Positions 1 through 9,919 of a DNA stretch of 45,925 bases are shown here, one piece after another. Numbering within the stretch: position 1 is the first letter of the stretch; every line of letters starts with the position of its first letter. Position numbers and translations under genes: made by a program. Location: positions 1 to 45,925 of the forward strand of contig PFRF01000056.1 of the NCBI GenBank assembly GCA_002788395.1, read 5' to 3'. The stretch comes from Candidatus Levybacteria bacterium CG_4_9_14_0_2_um_filter_35_21. GTDB taxonomy: Bacteria; Patescibacteriota; Microgenomatia; Levybacterales; UBA12049. The notes under the pieces are model-generated. The model did not search any database. It saw only the letters and a list, made by a program, of their open reading frames with translations, and had not been told where the DNA came from.

Positions 1-1165
1 TATAATTTCTAAGCAATATCTTTTCCGTTGCAGCTAATTTTAAAACTTCCGGTTTTATTTTTATATTAAAACCTAACACTACCGCTCCAACAGATTTTGC
101 AAACAATACGTCCGAAGATTCAATGTCTCCCGGTTTTGACGAAGCAACTCTAAGCTCTTTTGGCAATGCTTCCAAAATTGCCTCAAGCGATCCATAAGTA
201 TCAGTTCTAATAATAAAAATGGGCATACCCTCCTGACTTTCTTCTTCCTGATTAGGACCAATTGGCACCTCTGTCTCCTCTGTTTCTTTTGTCTCCTCTG
301 TCTCCGGTTGAATCTGAACTTGCTCTTTTTGTACTTCATCTGCTTTAGACTTAACTACTCCGCCAACTTTTGGTACGTTTTCAAAGCCTAAAACCTCTAC
401 GGCCTGACCAACGGTTGCTTCTTTTAGCTGTTGTCCTTTGTCATTGATTAAACTTTTAATCTTTGCCTTAATATTATCCGCAAATATTTCCTCACGCACT
501 CTTAATACGCCGTTTTTAATTATGACTGTGGCTTTTGGACCTGATTTTTGATCTAATCTGGATTCTATTACCATTGCTTCAAGCGGATTTTTTGCAGAAA
601 AAGGGAATTTATCGTAATTTATGTCATAAACCAAAAGAATTAAATCCAAAAGCTCTTTAATGTTGTGATTTACTTTTGCAGAAACCTCAATAACTGGCAC
701 ATCTCCGCCGTAGGCTTCCAGAGTAATTTCTTCTTTTAGAAGCTGTTGTTTTACTTTTTCTGCATTTCCATCCGCTAAATCGGATTTTGTTAAAACAACA
801 ATGAAAGGAATTTTCGAGGCTTTTAAAAGACCAATACTTTCTTTTGTTTGCGGCATTACTCCGTCTGTTGAAGAAATAATTAAAAGAGCAATGTCTGCTG
901 CCATTACCCCTCTGCCGCGCATGTTTGCAAAAGCCTCATGTCCGGGAGTATCTATAAAGGTTATTTTTCTTTTTTTACCTTCATGAGCGATTTCTATTTC
1001 CGAAGCTCCAATTTTTTGGGTAATTCCACCCTGCTCTCTTAACGCAATATTTGTTTTCCTGATTGTATCTAGAAGTGAAGTTTTACCGTGATCAACATGC
1101 CCTAATACGGCAACTACCGGGGGATATTCTGATAAACTGCTCTTTTTCTTGCTCTTACTGTCCAT
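1..1165 (-). CDS. infB: Translation initiation factor IF-2, 3' end beyond the window, very short N-terminal region
   Basis: Minus-strand translation begins MDSKSKKKSSLSEYPPVVAVLGHVDHGKTSLLDTIRKTNIALREQGGITQ with G-domain motifs (GHVDHGKTS, DTPGHEAF, TKSD); open to the window edge. Not in the ORF track because it is truncated. Confidence 0.95.
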   Translation of the reverse strand, partial: MDSKSKKKSSLSEYPPVVAVLGHVDHGKTSLLDTIRKTNIALREQGGITQKIGASEIEIAHEGKKRKITFIDTPGHEAFANMRGRGVMAADIALLIISSTDGVMPQTKESIGLLKASKIPFIVVLTKSDLADGNAEKVKQQLLKEEITLEAYGGDVPVIEVSAKVNHNIKELLDLILLVYDINYDKFPFSAKNPLEAMVIESRLDQKSGPKATVIIKNGVLRVREEIFADNIKAKIKSLINDKGQQLKEATVGQAVEVLGFENVPKVGGVVKSKADEVQKEQVQIQPETEETKETEETEVPIGPNQEEESQEGMPIFIIRTDTYGSLEAILEALPKELRVASSKPGDIESSDVLFAKSVGAVVLGFNIKIKPEVLKLAATEKILLRNY

Positions 1166-1220
1166 AATCGTTTTTCTAAATTAAGCTCAAACTCAAAATT
1201 TAAAGTTAAAAATCCCATAT

Positions 1221-2372
1221 TCAGGCTTCTTTTACTTTGGCTTTAGACTTAGCTTTAGTTTTGGTTTTAACTTTTGCAGTTTTTTTAGTTTTTTTTGTTT
1301 GCTTTTCTGGCTTGTCCTTTAAAACTTTTTTAGCCTCTACTGCAAATTCCGCCGCTTCGGGGAAGCTAGTCCCCTTGGGGGATGTTTCTTGTGGCTTATC
1401 TTTAGACACTTCGGCAGCTAGAACTTCGTTTCCTTCTATTTCGATTCTATATCCTGTTAATCTGGAAGCAAGTCTCACGTTTTGTCCTTCTTTTCCGATT
1501 GCCAAAGATAATTCTTCCGAATTAACTGTAACATGAGCTATTTTTTCTTTTTCATTAATTTCTACTTTAACGTCTTTTGCAGGAGATAATGCTTGTGCAA
1601 TGTAATTTTTTGGGTTTTCTTGCCATTGAATTATGTCTATTTTTTCAATTCCATTAAATTCCTGCAAAACTGCCTGCACTCTTACTCCTTTTTGACCAAC
1701 ACAGCTTCCAACAGGATCAATTCCCGATTGGTTTGAAAAAACTGCAATTTTGCTTCTTACACCCGCTTCTCTGGCAACTTCTTTTATTTCTACCGATCCT
1801 TGTGCAATTTCCGGCACTTCTCTTTTGAATAATCCTTCCAAAAGCCCGGGAGCAGATCTGGAAACAATTATTTCGTCTCCCCTTAGTCCTTCTTTAATTT
1901 CCAACAAATAAACAGATAGTCTTTGGTTTAAATGATATTTTTCGTTTTGAATTTGTTCTTGGGAAGGCATAATCGCTTCTGTTTTACCAACGTCAATAAT
2001 TATATTTGAGCCCGCAAACCTTAATATCATTCCGTTTATAATTGTTCCAGTTTTAAGCTTATATTCGGTCATTATTGCTTCTTTTTCTTTTTCACGGATT
2101 TTTTGTAAAATTACTTGTTTGGCGGTTTGTGCGGCAATTCTTCCAAAGCCCGGCGGTGTTACGTCTTTTTTGTTGTGGAAGACTTTAGCTTCTCCTGTGT
2201 TATTATCTAAAGTAGCTGTAAATTCTGTAATTTCTGCTCCAGGATGGTCTTTTCTGTAAGCCGCTAAAATAGCATTTTTGACGGTATCTAAAACCAATTC
2301 GGGATCTATCCCCCTTTCGGTGGCGACTTGATTTAGTGCTAATGCGAATTCACTTCTTTGTATTGCCGGCAT
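1221..2372 (-). CDS. nusA: Transcription termination/antitermination factor NusA, Lys-rich tail
   Basis: N-terminal NusA domain, S1 segment, KH motifs (SCVGQKGVRVQAV, LAIGKEGQNVRLASRLTGYRIEI); adjacent to infB as is common. Confidence 0.95.
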   Translation of the reverse strand: MPAIQRSEFALALNQVATERGIDPELVLDTVKNAILAAYRKDHPGAEITEFTATLDNNTGEAKVFHNKKDVTPPGFGRIAAQTAKQVILQKIREKEKEAIMTEYKLKTGTIINGMILRFAGSNIIIDVGKTEAIMPSQEQIQNEKYHLNQRLSVYLLEIKEGLRGDEIIVSRSAPGLLEGLFKREVPEIAQGSVEIKEVAREAGVRSKIAVFSNQSGIDPVGSCVGQKGVRVQAVLQEFNGIEKIDIIQWQENPKNYIAQALSPAKDVKVEINEKEKIAHVTVNSEELSLAIGKEGQNVRLASRLTGYRIEIEGNEVLAAEVSKDKPQETSPKGTSFPEAAEFAVEAKKVLKDKPEKQTKKTKKTAKVKTKTKAKSKAKVKEA

Positions 2373-2456
2373 ATATTAATTTTAAAAATGGTGGGCTTAA
2401 CTTCCCACCATCTCAAATACCTCTTAATTGAATTCATTTTAGCAGATTTAAGCCTT

Positions 2457-3490
2457 TCAGTCAACCAAGTGTGCGGGACCTATACATAGAGAACGGTTCG
2501 TTCTCCTCTCTTTTGTAATAGCATTACTAACATATTCCCATGGTGTTTTGTAGCCAAGGCTTTTATGGAATCTCTTAGTGTTGTATTTCGTATTAAATTC
2601 CATACATCTTTGATTAATCATTTCCAAATCGTCCAGAAGATCATCTTGGTAATTAAAATATTCATATTCAGCTGTTTGGTGGAATCTTTCCACTCTGCCG
2701 TTCTGCTTGGGGCAATGTGGGTCAGTAAAAAAATGAGGAATACCCCAGGAGATTATCTCTTTGTGAAACTCAAAGAGATATTCAGAACCATTGTCGGTAT
2801 TAATAGCGGAAATTGAAAAAGGGAAATATTCCCTGACTCTTTTGATAAAGTCTTTACCTGATGCAGAGGAAATTGTTTTGTAGCAGTAAATAAACCCATA
2901 TCTTGATTTGCAATCAATGGCTGAAAATATATAGAATTTCCCTTTTAAAACATAGAAATATTTAGTATCAACCTGAACCAGTGAACCCAAATCCTTCTCT
3001 CTGAGCTCAATTGCAGCTTTAACTCTGGTAATCGAGCGATTTCTGTTTTTTCCGACATTCTTTTTGTGTTGGGTATTTAAAAGCTCAGGGATGTTTGTTA
3101 ATTGTCTTTTGAATTACGTTATGGGCAACTAAAACTCCTTCTCTTTTTAATTCTTCATGAATCTCGTATTTGCTTTTTTTCAGGATCAAGAAGGCGGAAG
3201 TAGTAGATTTTCTGAAGAATCCATAAAGGAGTTGTCATCTCACGAACATTATGGGGTCTTTTGGTTTTAGCATCAAACTCTAAGCTCTTAAGATTTCTCC
3301 TGTCGAACCTATTAAACCACCTATAGAATACGCTTTTTGATATCCCAAAATGTCTGCAGGTTAACTCAGCATTTTTCCCATTAGAGGAATACCAATCAAT
3401 CCAGGTTAATCTTCTTAATGCATCTTTTGATAAAGATGCTGCTTAAATAACAGGAACCGGTAATATTTTGAATGCTTGCATGTACGAGCC
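2457..3490 (-). pseudogene. IS481-like DDE transposase, frameshifted
   Basis: C-terminal core VQVDTKYFYVLKGKFYIFSAIDCKSRYGF...INTDNGSEY...CPKQNGRVERFHQT...YNTKRFHKSLGYKTPWEY. N-terminal pieces (DALRRLTWIDWYSSNGKNAELTCRHFGISKSVFYRWFNRF; KYEIHEELKREGVLVAHNVIQKTINKHP) lie in other frames. Confidence 0.85.
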
Positions 3491-3546
3491 ATTATATGAT
3501 CCTTTCAAAACTTATCAACCGTTCTTTATGTATCGGGTCCTAGACA
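2470..3546 (-). mobile_element. Decayed IS481-like insertion sequence with terminal inverted repeats
   Basis: Left end TGTGCGGGACCTATACATAGAGAACGGTT; right-end reverse complement TGTCTAGGACCCGATACATAAAGAACGGTT. Encodes an integrase-core transposase broken by several frameshifts. Confidence 0.85.
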
Positions 3547-3720
3547 CTAAGGGGCAGTTCTGTTGGCAGTTATTTTTTAACCAAATTTCAAATGAAAACT
3601 TAATTTTTCTATCTTAAGATTGCAGATTCAAAATTATCAATAAACTAACAAATGCTTGTAAATTATACCTCAATGCTTTTGAATATTAAAGTAAACTTAA
3701 TAACAATTGTCTATGTAAAT

Positions 3721-3746
3721 AGTTCAATGATTTGAACCATTGAACT
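3721..3746. promoter_or_regulatory. Interrupted palindrome, family A (AGTTCAATGATTTGAACCATTGAACT)
   Basis: Near-identical to palindromes at 5782-5807 and 31574-31599 and to a diverged copy at 31090-31112. Confidence 0.6.
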
Positions 3747-3999
3747 GAAATAATTTTGATAATTTTAACTATTAAAACTAAAGACGAGGGTTTTATTCCG
3801 GAGATAAAAAATGAATTATAAACACTTAATTCTTCTGTCTTAAAACTGCGGGAATGTTTTATCCTGAGCTTGCCTTATTTACCCTGAATTTTACTGAAGG
3901 GAATTTTCCGAAAGGATCCTGCCGAAGAACCAAGACATCTCTTGTTTCTAGCTTCTTTTTCTAGAAAAACATGTAGATAAAATCTAATCCCTTTAGAGG

Positions 4000-4734
4000 T
4001 TAGGGTTTCCAACCTTCGTAGGCAAAGTAATTTCCGTTTTGCATAACACAAATAAAAGGGGTATCTGCCCGCATGTTTTCGGCATGAGGACCAGAATTAA
4101 TCCATATATCTACAACATCCATATAGTTAGAGTTCATGGCAATATTTTCCGTTACATGACTATAGCTTGAGTACGGAAGGGATTTTGAATTGATTCTTTG
4201 CGTAAATCCATCGTGATTAAAATTAGAAGCTATTTCTTCTGCTCTTGTTTTTGCAAAAGAACAGGTTTCCGAATTAGAAGAGACAGCGAAAAGACCTTTA
4301 GAAGCTCTGTAAGCATTAATTTTATCTAAAATAAAACTATTGCTATCCCCTGCTGAATTATTACTAGTAACTTTTTCCACTACTGAATTTTGAACTTGGG
4401 TAAGTTGTGGTATATTTTCTTGTTTTGTTAATTGTGTTGGAGTTGGAACAGAAATAGAAACAGGAGTTGGTGTTAATGCAAGCAACGGTGTTGAAGTTGA
4501 TGTTGGAACTAGAGTTGGAATCGGAGATGCTTCAGCTGCGTTTGCTTCAGCCGCGTTTGACGCGGACGCGGGAGATGGAATTTTATATTCCTCAATGTTT
4601 GCCCCAAGGACGCCCTTTGAGGTTTTTTTAGAAATCTGCGCTTCTGACTTATATACGGAAAGCATCCATGAGGCAGAATAGATGACCGAAAGCGCAACGA
4701 TAAAAAAATAAACGCCCTTGCCAAATCGTTGCAT
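4000..4734 (-). CDS. Secreted/membrane-anchored CAP (SCP/PR-1) domain protein with Pro/Thr-rich linker
   Basis: N-terminal hydrophobic segment, PTP-rich linker, then ILDKINAYRASKGL...FNHDGF...SHVTENIAMN...IWINSGPHAENM...FAYEGW typical of CAP domains. Confidence 0.8.
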   Translation of the reverse strand: MQRFGKGVYFFIVALSVIYSASWMLSVYKSEAQISKKTSKGVLGANIEEYKIPSPASASNAAEANAAEASPIPTLVPTSTSTPLLALTPTPVSISVPTPTQLTKQENIPQLTQVQNSVVEKVTSNNSAGDSNSFILDKINAYRASKGLFAVSSNSETCSFAKTRAEEIASNFNHDGFTQRINSKSLPYSSYSHVTENIAMNSNYMDVVDIWINSGPHAENMRADTPFICVMQNGNYFAYEGWKP

Positions 4735-4814
4735 TTATTTAAATATACAAAATAAAATAGGCTGTTGTCAATTTTTTTATAGGCTTTGTATATTTAGGAT
4801 ATATTTTGTATATA

Positions 4815-4844
4815 TTGACAGAAATATATTAAGTGAACTATGAT
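4815..4844 (+). promoter_or_regulatory. Sigma70-type promoter (TTGACA, 18-bp spacer, TATGAT) for the 5063 gene
   Basis: TTGACA at 4815-4820 and TATGAT at 4839-4844, read directly. Confidence 0.65.
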
Positions 4845-4960
4845 TTTTACTAATCAAAGGCAGGATAAATATCAAATAGTGCCAATCTGTCCTCTGATTA
4901 TTATTTCGACCGTAAACGGAGAAATATGATAGCTGCTCAAATTAATTTTAGGAAAAATAT

Positions 4961-4992
4961 AAGCCTGATATAGAAATATATGGGCTTTTTTT
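4961..4992 (+). terminator. Intrinsic terminator/attenuator in the 5' leader of the 5063 gene
   Basis: AAGCCTGATATAGAAATATATGGGCTTTTTTTG between the promoter and the start codon; a GTGTGA...TCACAC hairpin follows. Confidence 0.6.
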
Positions 4993-5062
4993 GTGTGAAG
5001 ACCTGCCTATCACACAAGCCGAGTCTGCGGGGCATTGCGGACAAGAAGGGGGGTGAAAAATA

Positions 5063-5659
5063 ATGAAAACAAAAATAACAACAGCTTTAGTAACCGGCGC
5101 TCTGCTCGCAGCAACTGTTCTGCCTGCAGCTGCATTTGCAGACAGCGTTACAATTCAAGGAAATGGAGCAGAATCGACTAATGTTGCGGGAATTTTAAAT
5201 ATTAACGCAACTTCTGTTTCGCAAACCAATGAAACCGTTGCGATAACTTTGGTAAGTTCGAAAGCAAACACCGGTGGAAATACTGCCAATGGAAACACAG
5301 GAGGAAATGTTTCCGTAGATGCCGGCAATGCAACTTCAACAGTAAATACCACTGTTAGAGGCTCGACAAACTACGCTGCTATTCCTTGCGGCTGTTCCGA
5401 GGGAACAACCGATATTAAGGTAAAAGGTAACGGCGCAGACTCAACAAATATAGCAGGAGCGGCAAATATAAATCTGTCTAAAACTAGACAGAAAAATAGA
5501 ACTTTTGCAGTCACAGCTGTAAGATCAAGAGCAAGAACCGGAGGCAATACTGCCAATGGAAATACAGGTCCAGGAAGCGTAACTGTTGGAACAACAGGTA
5601 ACGCAAGTTCTACTGTATATACTACAGTAGGAGGAAGTTCAAACACACTTAATCCATAA
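5063..5659 (+). CDS. Secreted Asn/Gly-rich repeat protein (two GNGA(E/D)STN repeats)
   Basis: Signal peptide MKTKITTALVTGALLAATVLPAAAFA; repeats GNGAESTN...TGGNTANGNTGG and GNGADSTN...TGGNTANGNTG; CGC linker; RBS-like aaggggggtg upstream. Confidence 0.8.
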   Translation: MKTKITTALVTGALLAATVLPAAAFADSVTIQGNGAESTNVAGILNINATSVSQTNETVAITLVSSKANTGGNTANGNTGGNVSVDAGNATSTVNTTVRGSTNYAAIPCGCSEGTTDIKVKGNGADSTNIAGAANINLSKTRQKNRTFAVTAVRSRARTGGNTANGNTGPGSVTVGTTGNASSTVYTTVGGSSNTLNP

Positions 5660-5696
5660 TTGGGATTGAGTAAGTTTAACCGATCCGTTTAACAAA

Positions 5697-5738
5697 AGAA
5701 AAACCTTTCCCAGACGGGAAAGGTTTTTCTTTTACTTT
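5697..5738 (+). terminator. Rho-independent terminator after the 5063 gene (potentially bidirectional)
   Basis: AGAAAAACCTTTCCC-AGAC-GGGAAAGGTTTTTCT, perfect 15-bp stem with T-rich tail. Confidence 0.85.
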
Positions 5739-5781
5739 TTAAAGAATTTTTATTTAAGTCATTTCTGCTCTTTGATTATAT

Positions 5782-5807
5782 AGTTCAATGATTCAAATCA
5801 TTGAACT
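5782..5807. promoter_or_regulatory. Palindrome, family A (AGTTCAATGATTCAAATCATTGAACT)
   Basis: Exact reverse complement of 31574-31599 (28 bp including flanking T/A). Confidence 0.65.
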
Positions 5808-5879
5808 ATTAAGTGTCTATTTTCAAAGGCTGTAAAAAAGACAAACTAATCCTATTTTGAGGCTCTGTCTCTATTTTTA

Positions 5880-6452
5880 CTATTTTATCGGGACGGCAAA
5901 AACCAGAAGCCGCATTAAAGAAGTCCCGATAGGAGTACAAGTTTGTAAGATTAGCTTATTTTCCTGATTTTTTTCCAAATATTTAATTTCGTTTGGCCAA
6001 ACGGTTTTTTTATCCATAACTTTATAGTTATACTGTTTTCCTTTATCAAAAATTTTAACAATATCTCCTTTTGTTAATTCCCCCAAACGCAAAAAGATGG
6101 TGTTATATCGAGCTATACGCCATGGTAAATCCGATGAATGTGCAAATATGTAGATTGTTCCGTTTTGAGGCGGAAATGCTGTTCCCTTTGCCTGTGCGAC
6201 TCCTTTTTCCAAAACCGGTCTGTAATCCGCTTCTTTCCAGGGATTAATATCTTTAAAAATAGGTGCTTGAGCATTAATTTTAGGAATTTGAATATAGGTA
6301 CCGTTTTTAATAATATTGTTATCGACTTTAGGAGTAAAAACAAAAAGCATTATATATGGATAATAAATATACAAAAGGAGAAGTGCGGAAAAAAGCATTA
6401 ATAAATTTCCGATATAAAAAGCGAATGGTTTTTTAGGTTTCTTTTGTTTCAT
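5880..6452 (-). CDS. Sortase family transpeptidase
   Basis: N-terminal TM; catalytic-type motifs IYIFAHSS (His), ILQTCTPIGTSLMRLLVFA (Cys, Arg). Confidence 0.85.
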   Translation of the reverse strand: MKQKKPKKPFAFYIGNLLMLFSALLLLYIYYPYIMLFVFTPKVDNNIIKNGTYIQIPKINAQAPIFKDINPWKEADYRPVLEKGVAQAKGTAFPPQNGTIYIFAHSSDLPWRIARYNTIFLRLGELTKGDIVKIFDKGKQYNYKVMDKKTVWPNEIKYLEKNQENKLILQTCTPIGTSLMRLLVFAVPIK

Positions 6453-6494
6453 TGGGTCTTATTATAACGAGGAACTTTGAGGAGTCAAGAAGTA

Positions 6495-7652
6495 TTAAGC
6501 TACAGTCACTCCTGGAGAATTCCCCGAGTGTAGTCGCAGAAATAATCCAGTAAAAAACATTATTAGTGCTCCAAGAATCATTAGGAATAACCAATAACCT
6601 CCACCTGTTGCCGGAAGCATTGCGCCAAGCACTGCTTGAGCAATATTGCTTCCACTGCTTCCGCCATCGCTTCTACCATCACTTCGTCCGTCGCCGCCGC
6701 CGCCACCATTCCCGCCGCCACCCGGTGGTGGTGGAGGTGGAGGAGAGGTTACAGGTGGTGGTGGAGGATTAACCGGCTTCTTACAGGAAAAGCAGGAAAA
6801 GTCAGAATTGTTAATATCTTCGTTACTAATATTAATTGTGCTATCTATGTTTCCTGTTGTAATTAGTACACTGCCGTTATTGTTATCGGCAGAATTGTTA
6901 CCTGTATTTGTATCATCAACTACATTGTTTAAAATGTTGGCAATATTTATAACGGAGTAATCTAATTCGTTTGTACAAGATGCAAAAATATTATTAAATG
7001 ACCCTTCCCCGTTTCCGGAAATTTTATATAAAAACAAACCGTTATTTGTTCCCTGCGGATCACTGTTTTGGTTAATGTTTTTATTATTAATGTTTATCTT
7101 GTCCGTAATATTCCCCGTTATGATTGTTACGTCTCCGTTATTGTTATCGGCTGTATTATTTCCAGTATTAGCATGAACCTCAACATTATTAACGATATTA
7201 ACATTATTGGATTGGGAAATGTTTACAGATGTTCTATTACCAATGTCAATGTTGTTGTTTGAATCGGAGCCATTACCGGTTATTATTACCTCTCCACTCT
7301 CGCAAGGACCTGAACATTCGCATCCGCCGCAATCTTTATTGCTAAAATTATTAGTGTTGATATTTTGGTTTTGAATATCTGTCGTAGTTGTAATATTTCC
7401 TGTTGAAATATTGGTATCTCCAGAGTTTGAGTTTGCAGTGTTATCTCCGGTATTAGCATCTGAATTTACCTGATTATTAATATCCGCATTATTGGATTGA
7501 TTTACAGTTGTAGCATTTTGTACCGAAACATTAACCGCATTCTGCGAGGAATCTCCATTACCTTCTATAGAAAGCACGGTTTCTGCTCCCGCAACTTTTG
7601 GCGAAACAATAAATAATACTAATGACAGAAATAAAATACTTATCTTTTTCAT
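6495..7652 (-). CDS. Secreted Asn-rich repeat protein with Pro/Gly-rich stalk and LPATG sorting signal
   Basis: Signal peptide; GNGDSSQN/GNGSDSNN/GNGEGSFN repeats; PPPPPVTSPPPPPPPGGGGNGGGGG stalk; C-terminal LPATGGGYWLFLMILGALIMFFTGLFLRLH. Confidence 0.85.
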   Translation of the reverse strand: MKKISILFLSLVLFIVSPKVAGAETVLSIEGNGDSSQNAVNVSVQNATTVNQSNNADINNQVNSDANTGDNTANSNSGDTNISTGNITTTTDIQNQNINTNNFSNKDCGGCECSGPCESGEVIITGNGSDSNNNIDIGNRTSVNISQSNNVNIVNNVEVHANTGNNTADNNNGDVTIITGNITDKININNKNINQNSDPQGTNNGLFLYKISGNGEGSFNNIFASCTNELDYSVINIANILNNVVDDTNTGNNSADNNNGSVLITTGNIDSTINISNEDINNSDFSCFSCKKPVNPPPPPVTSPPPPPPPGGGGNGGGGGDGRSDGRSDGGSSGSNIAQAVLGAMLPATGGGYWLFLMILGALIMFFTGLFLRLHSGNSPGVTVA

Positions 7653-7675
7653 ATTAGAAGACTTTTAAAATTTAT

Positions 7676-9817
7676 TTATTTTAAAAATCGGGGCAGATTT
7701 TTTATTTTCTTACCCAGGACAAGGAGCAGGACAATTCCCGGGATCAGAACAATTAACCACGCTGCGTTGATCTTAATTGCTTTTGTATCGGTTTTACCAA
7801 GCACATTTTTGGCAAGAATATTTTTTGCCTGATCAGAAACTCCGGCTACCAATACGCTGGTAAAAGAACCACCGTTGTTTACTAAAGCGTTCGAAGTAAC
7901 CGAAGCAGCAACAGCTCCGCTTTGCCCGTTGTCGCTATTTGAGTTATTATTTGATCCGCCGGAATTTCCATTGTTTAAATTATTGTCTTGATTCTGAACA
8001 GCTGCAGTCTGTGTTTGCTGATTATTGTTTTCTGTTTTTTGCTGTTTTGTTTGGCCGGGAGCTATAAAATCTCCAAGCCAGCTGCCAAAAACATTAATAA
8101 CCGTTACAACTAACTTCCCATTGCTGGCTATATTGTTGTTAACAAAATTAACAATATTTGCAATTATTTTTGCATCACCAGTAACAATACCTGAATTCCC
8201 ACCGGTATTAAAGTTTGATGTATTATTACCCGTATTCGCAGATAAATTAAGGGCGTTATTTACATTTGCAGTATTGCTTTGAACAACGGTATTATTCGTT
8301 GTTTGATTTGCGTTACTTGAATTGGATGAATTTGCGCCATTTGCATTATTTATTGCTGTAACTTCCCCTGTAACAGGATCTACTGCAAATTCTGTTCCCG
8401 CAGATCCGGCAAAAGTGGATCCGTCCGGAGAGCCAATGATTTGACCAAACCATTGCCCTGCTCTATTAACTATTACCAACCACCAATTACCGCCGTCAAT
8501 ATTGGAATTTGCAATATTCAAGACGTTTGCGTCTACCTCCGCATTGCCTGTTTTAATAGTTGAATTGCTATCCGTGTTAAAGTTTGTATCGTTATTTCCT
8601 GTTTGAGCATCTAGCACAAGCGCATTATTAATGGATGCGTCGTTTGATTGAAAAGTGTTGTCATTGGTTATGCTCGTTGCGCCTGCAGTGTTATTAGAAC
8701 CTGCGCCATTATCTGTATTTACGGCTACTGCCGAACCGCCACAGCTTCCCCCGCAAATTTTATTTATTGCATCTTCTGTGAGTATAATATTTCCAATTAA
8801 ATCCCCGAAAATATTAACAACTCCATAGATGATGTTTCCTGCAATATTATTGTTAACAAATGTTAAAGCATTAGCAGAAACATTAGCATCGCCTGTAACA
8901 ATATCTGAGTCGCCTCCGGTGTTAAAGCTTGCATCATTATTACCTGAATCTGCGCTAAGAGTGAGATTGCTGGATACACCTGCATTATTTGTTTGAGTGG
9001 TGTTATTATTCGTGGTGCTATTGCTATCTGATTGATTAGTGGAGCCTGCTCCGTTTCCTGTGTTTGAGGCAGTCGTTGAACCTGAACCGCATCCGTTTAC
9101 ACAGTTTGCGCCAAAATCTAAAACTATATCTCCAACGTGATCATCTGCAATGTTAAACTCCGCTACCGCTACGCCGTCTACATTAGTATTAACTGCTGTA
9201 ATAACTGTTCCGGAGGTATTAGCATCGCCTGTTTTAATAGATGAATCCCCGACATTAAAAGAAGTATTATTTTGTCCGGTAACAGTCGCCTGATTTAAAT
9301 TATTATTAACAGTTGCGCTGTTTCCCTGAGTTATATTGTTGTTATCAATAACTGATGCAGAAGCGTTATTGGAAGAATCTGCTCCGTTTCCGGTATTTGA
9401 AACCGAAACACTTTCACCATCTCCATTACCTGCTGCCGCGAGGTTTGAATTACCGGTTGTTAATAATGAAGTATCATTGGTTGCATCTCCGGTAACGATT
9501 GCTGGATCTCCCGTACCCCCACTGATAGACGTTTCCTGCTCTGGATTTGTACTATTAATCGTCGCTGTTGGAGCAGTCGGAGCTTCGGGTGCTGTTGGAG
9601 CTTCCGGTGCTGTTGGTGCAGTTGGAACCGATGGAGCCGTTGGAACGCTTGGAGCTGTCGGAGCTTCGGGTGCAGTCGGAGCCTCCGGAGCCGTAGGCGC
9701 TGTTGGAGCCGTAGGCGGCGTCGGGATATCTTCCGCATAAACCGGCACAATGCGTGTAAACAGCATTGCTGTTATTAATAGTATAGTTATATATTTTTTA
9801 ATATTTATAATTTTCAT
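7676..9817 (-). CDS. Large secreted Asn-rich repeat protein with Ala/Pro/Thr repeat stalk and C-terminal TM anchor
   Basis: Signal peptide; ([16 protein letters not shown])n block; repeats [32 protein letters not shown] with TGNN.. and TGDA.. motifs; C-terminal [28 protein letters not shown]. Confidence 0.8.
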   Translation of the reverse strand: MKIINIKKYITILLITAMLFTRIVPVYAEDIPTPPTAPTAPTAPEAPTAPEAPTAPSVPTAPSVPTAPTAPEAPTAPEAPTAPTATINSTNPEQETSISGGTGDPAIVTGDATNDTSLLTTGNSNLAAAGNGDGESVSVSNTGNGADSSNNASASVIDNNNITQGNSATVNNNLNQATVTGQNNTSFNVGDSSIKTGDANTSGTVITAVNTNVDGVAVAEFNIADDHVGDIVLDFGANCVNGCGSGSTTASNTGNGAGSTNQSDSNSTTNNNTTQTNNAGVSSNLTLSADSGNNDASFNTGGDSDIVTGDANVSANALTFVNNNIAGNIIYGVVNIFGDLIGNIILTEDAINKICGGSCGGSAVAVNTDNGAGSNNTAGATSITNDNTFQSNDASINNALVLDAQTGNNDTNFNTDSNSTIKTGNAEVDANVLNIANSNIDGGNWWLVIVNRAGQWFGQIIGSPDGSTFAGSAGTEFAVDPVTGEVTAINNANGANSSNSSNANQTTNNTVVQSNTANVNNALNLSANTGNNTSNFNTGGNSGIVTGDAKIIANIVNFVNNNIASNGKLVVTVINVFGSWLGDFIAPGQTKQQKTENNNQQTQTAAVQNQDNNLNNGNSGGSNNNSNSDNGQSGAVAASVTSNALVNNGGSFTSVLVAGVSDQAKNILAKNVLGKTDTKAIKINAAWLIVLIPGIVLLLVLGKKIKNLPRFLK
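9560..9730 (-). repeat. Tandem short repeat encoding the (A/E/S)(V)PTAP stalk
   Basis: Repeated ggagc(c/t)gt(t/c)gg / ggagcttcgggtgctgttgg units visible in the DNA. Confidence 0.75.
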
Positions 9818-9859
9818 TTTAAATTTTTAACTTTGAACTTTTAATTTTTAACTTGTCTC

Positions 9860-9913
9860 AGGGTACAGAGTGCTTCTGTCGAAGTGTTTTAACAAAAAGC
9901 ACTCTGTAACCCT
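9860..9913. other. Long stem-loop in the spacer between two repeat-protein genes
   Basis: AGGGTACAGAGTGCTT ... AAGCACTCTGTAACCCT (16-bp stem, one bulge); no T-run. Confidence 0.6.
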
Positions 9914-9919
9914 AAAAGA

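Noticed and set aside
79-339. 86-aa Arg/Gln-rich ORF (minus)
   Set aside because: Alternate frame of the infB coding sequence on the same strand (acidic ETEETKETEETE linker); no independent coding evidence.
1237-1536. Plus-strand ORF opposite nusA
   Set aside because: Antisense shadow of a well-supported nusA gene.
2457-2990. Intact transposase gene from the ORF track
   Set aside because: The listed start is an internal TTG (LGSLVQ); the real N-terminus continues upstream in several frames, so it is a pseudogene.
3721-3746. Family A palindromes as Rho-independent terminators
   Set aside because: AT-rich arms and no adjacent T-run; one copy ends 4 nt before a start codon, so an operator role is more plausible.
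6566-6960. Three overlapping plus-strand Pro/Trp/Gly-rich ORFs
   Set aside because: Antisense of the low-complexity Pro/Gly stalk of the LPATG protein; compositional artefact.
9336-9740. Plus-strand GAVGAS-rich ORF
   Set aside because: Antisense reading of the PTAP repeat, not a collagen-like gene.
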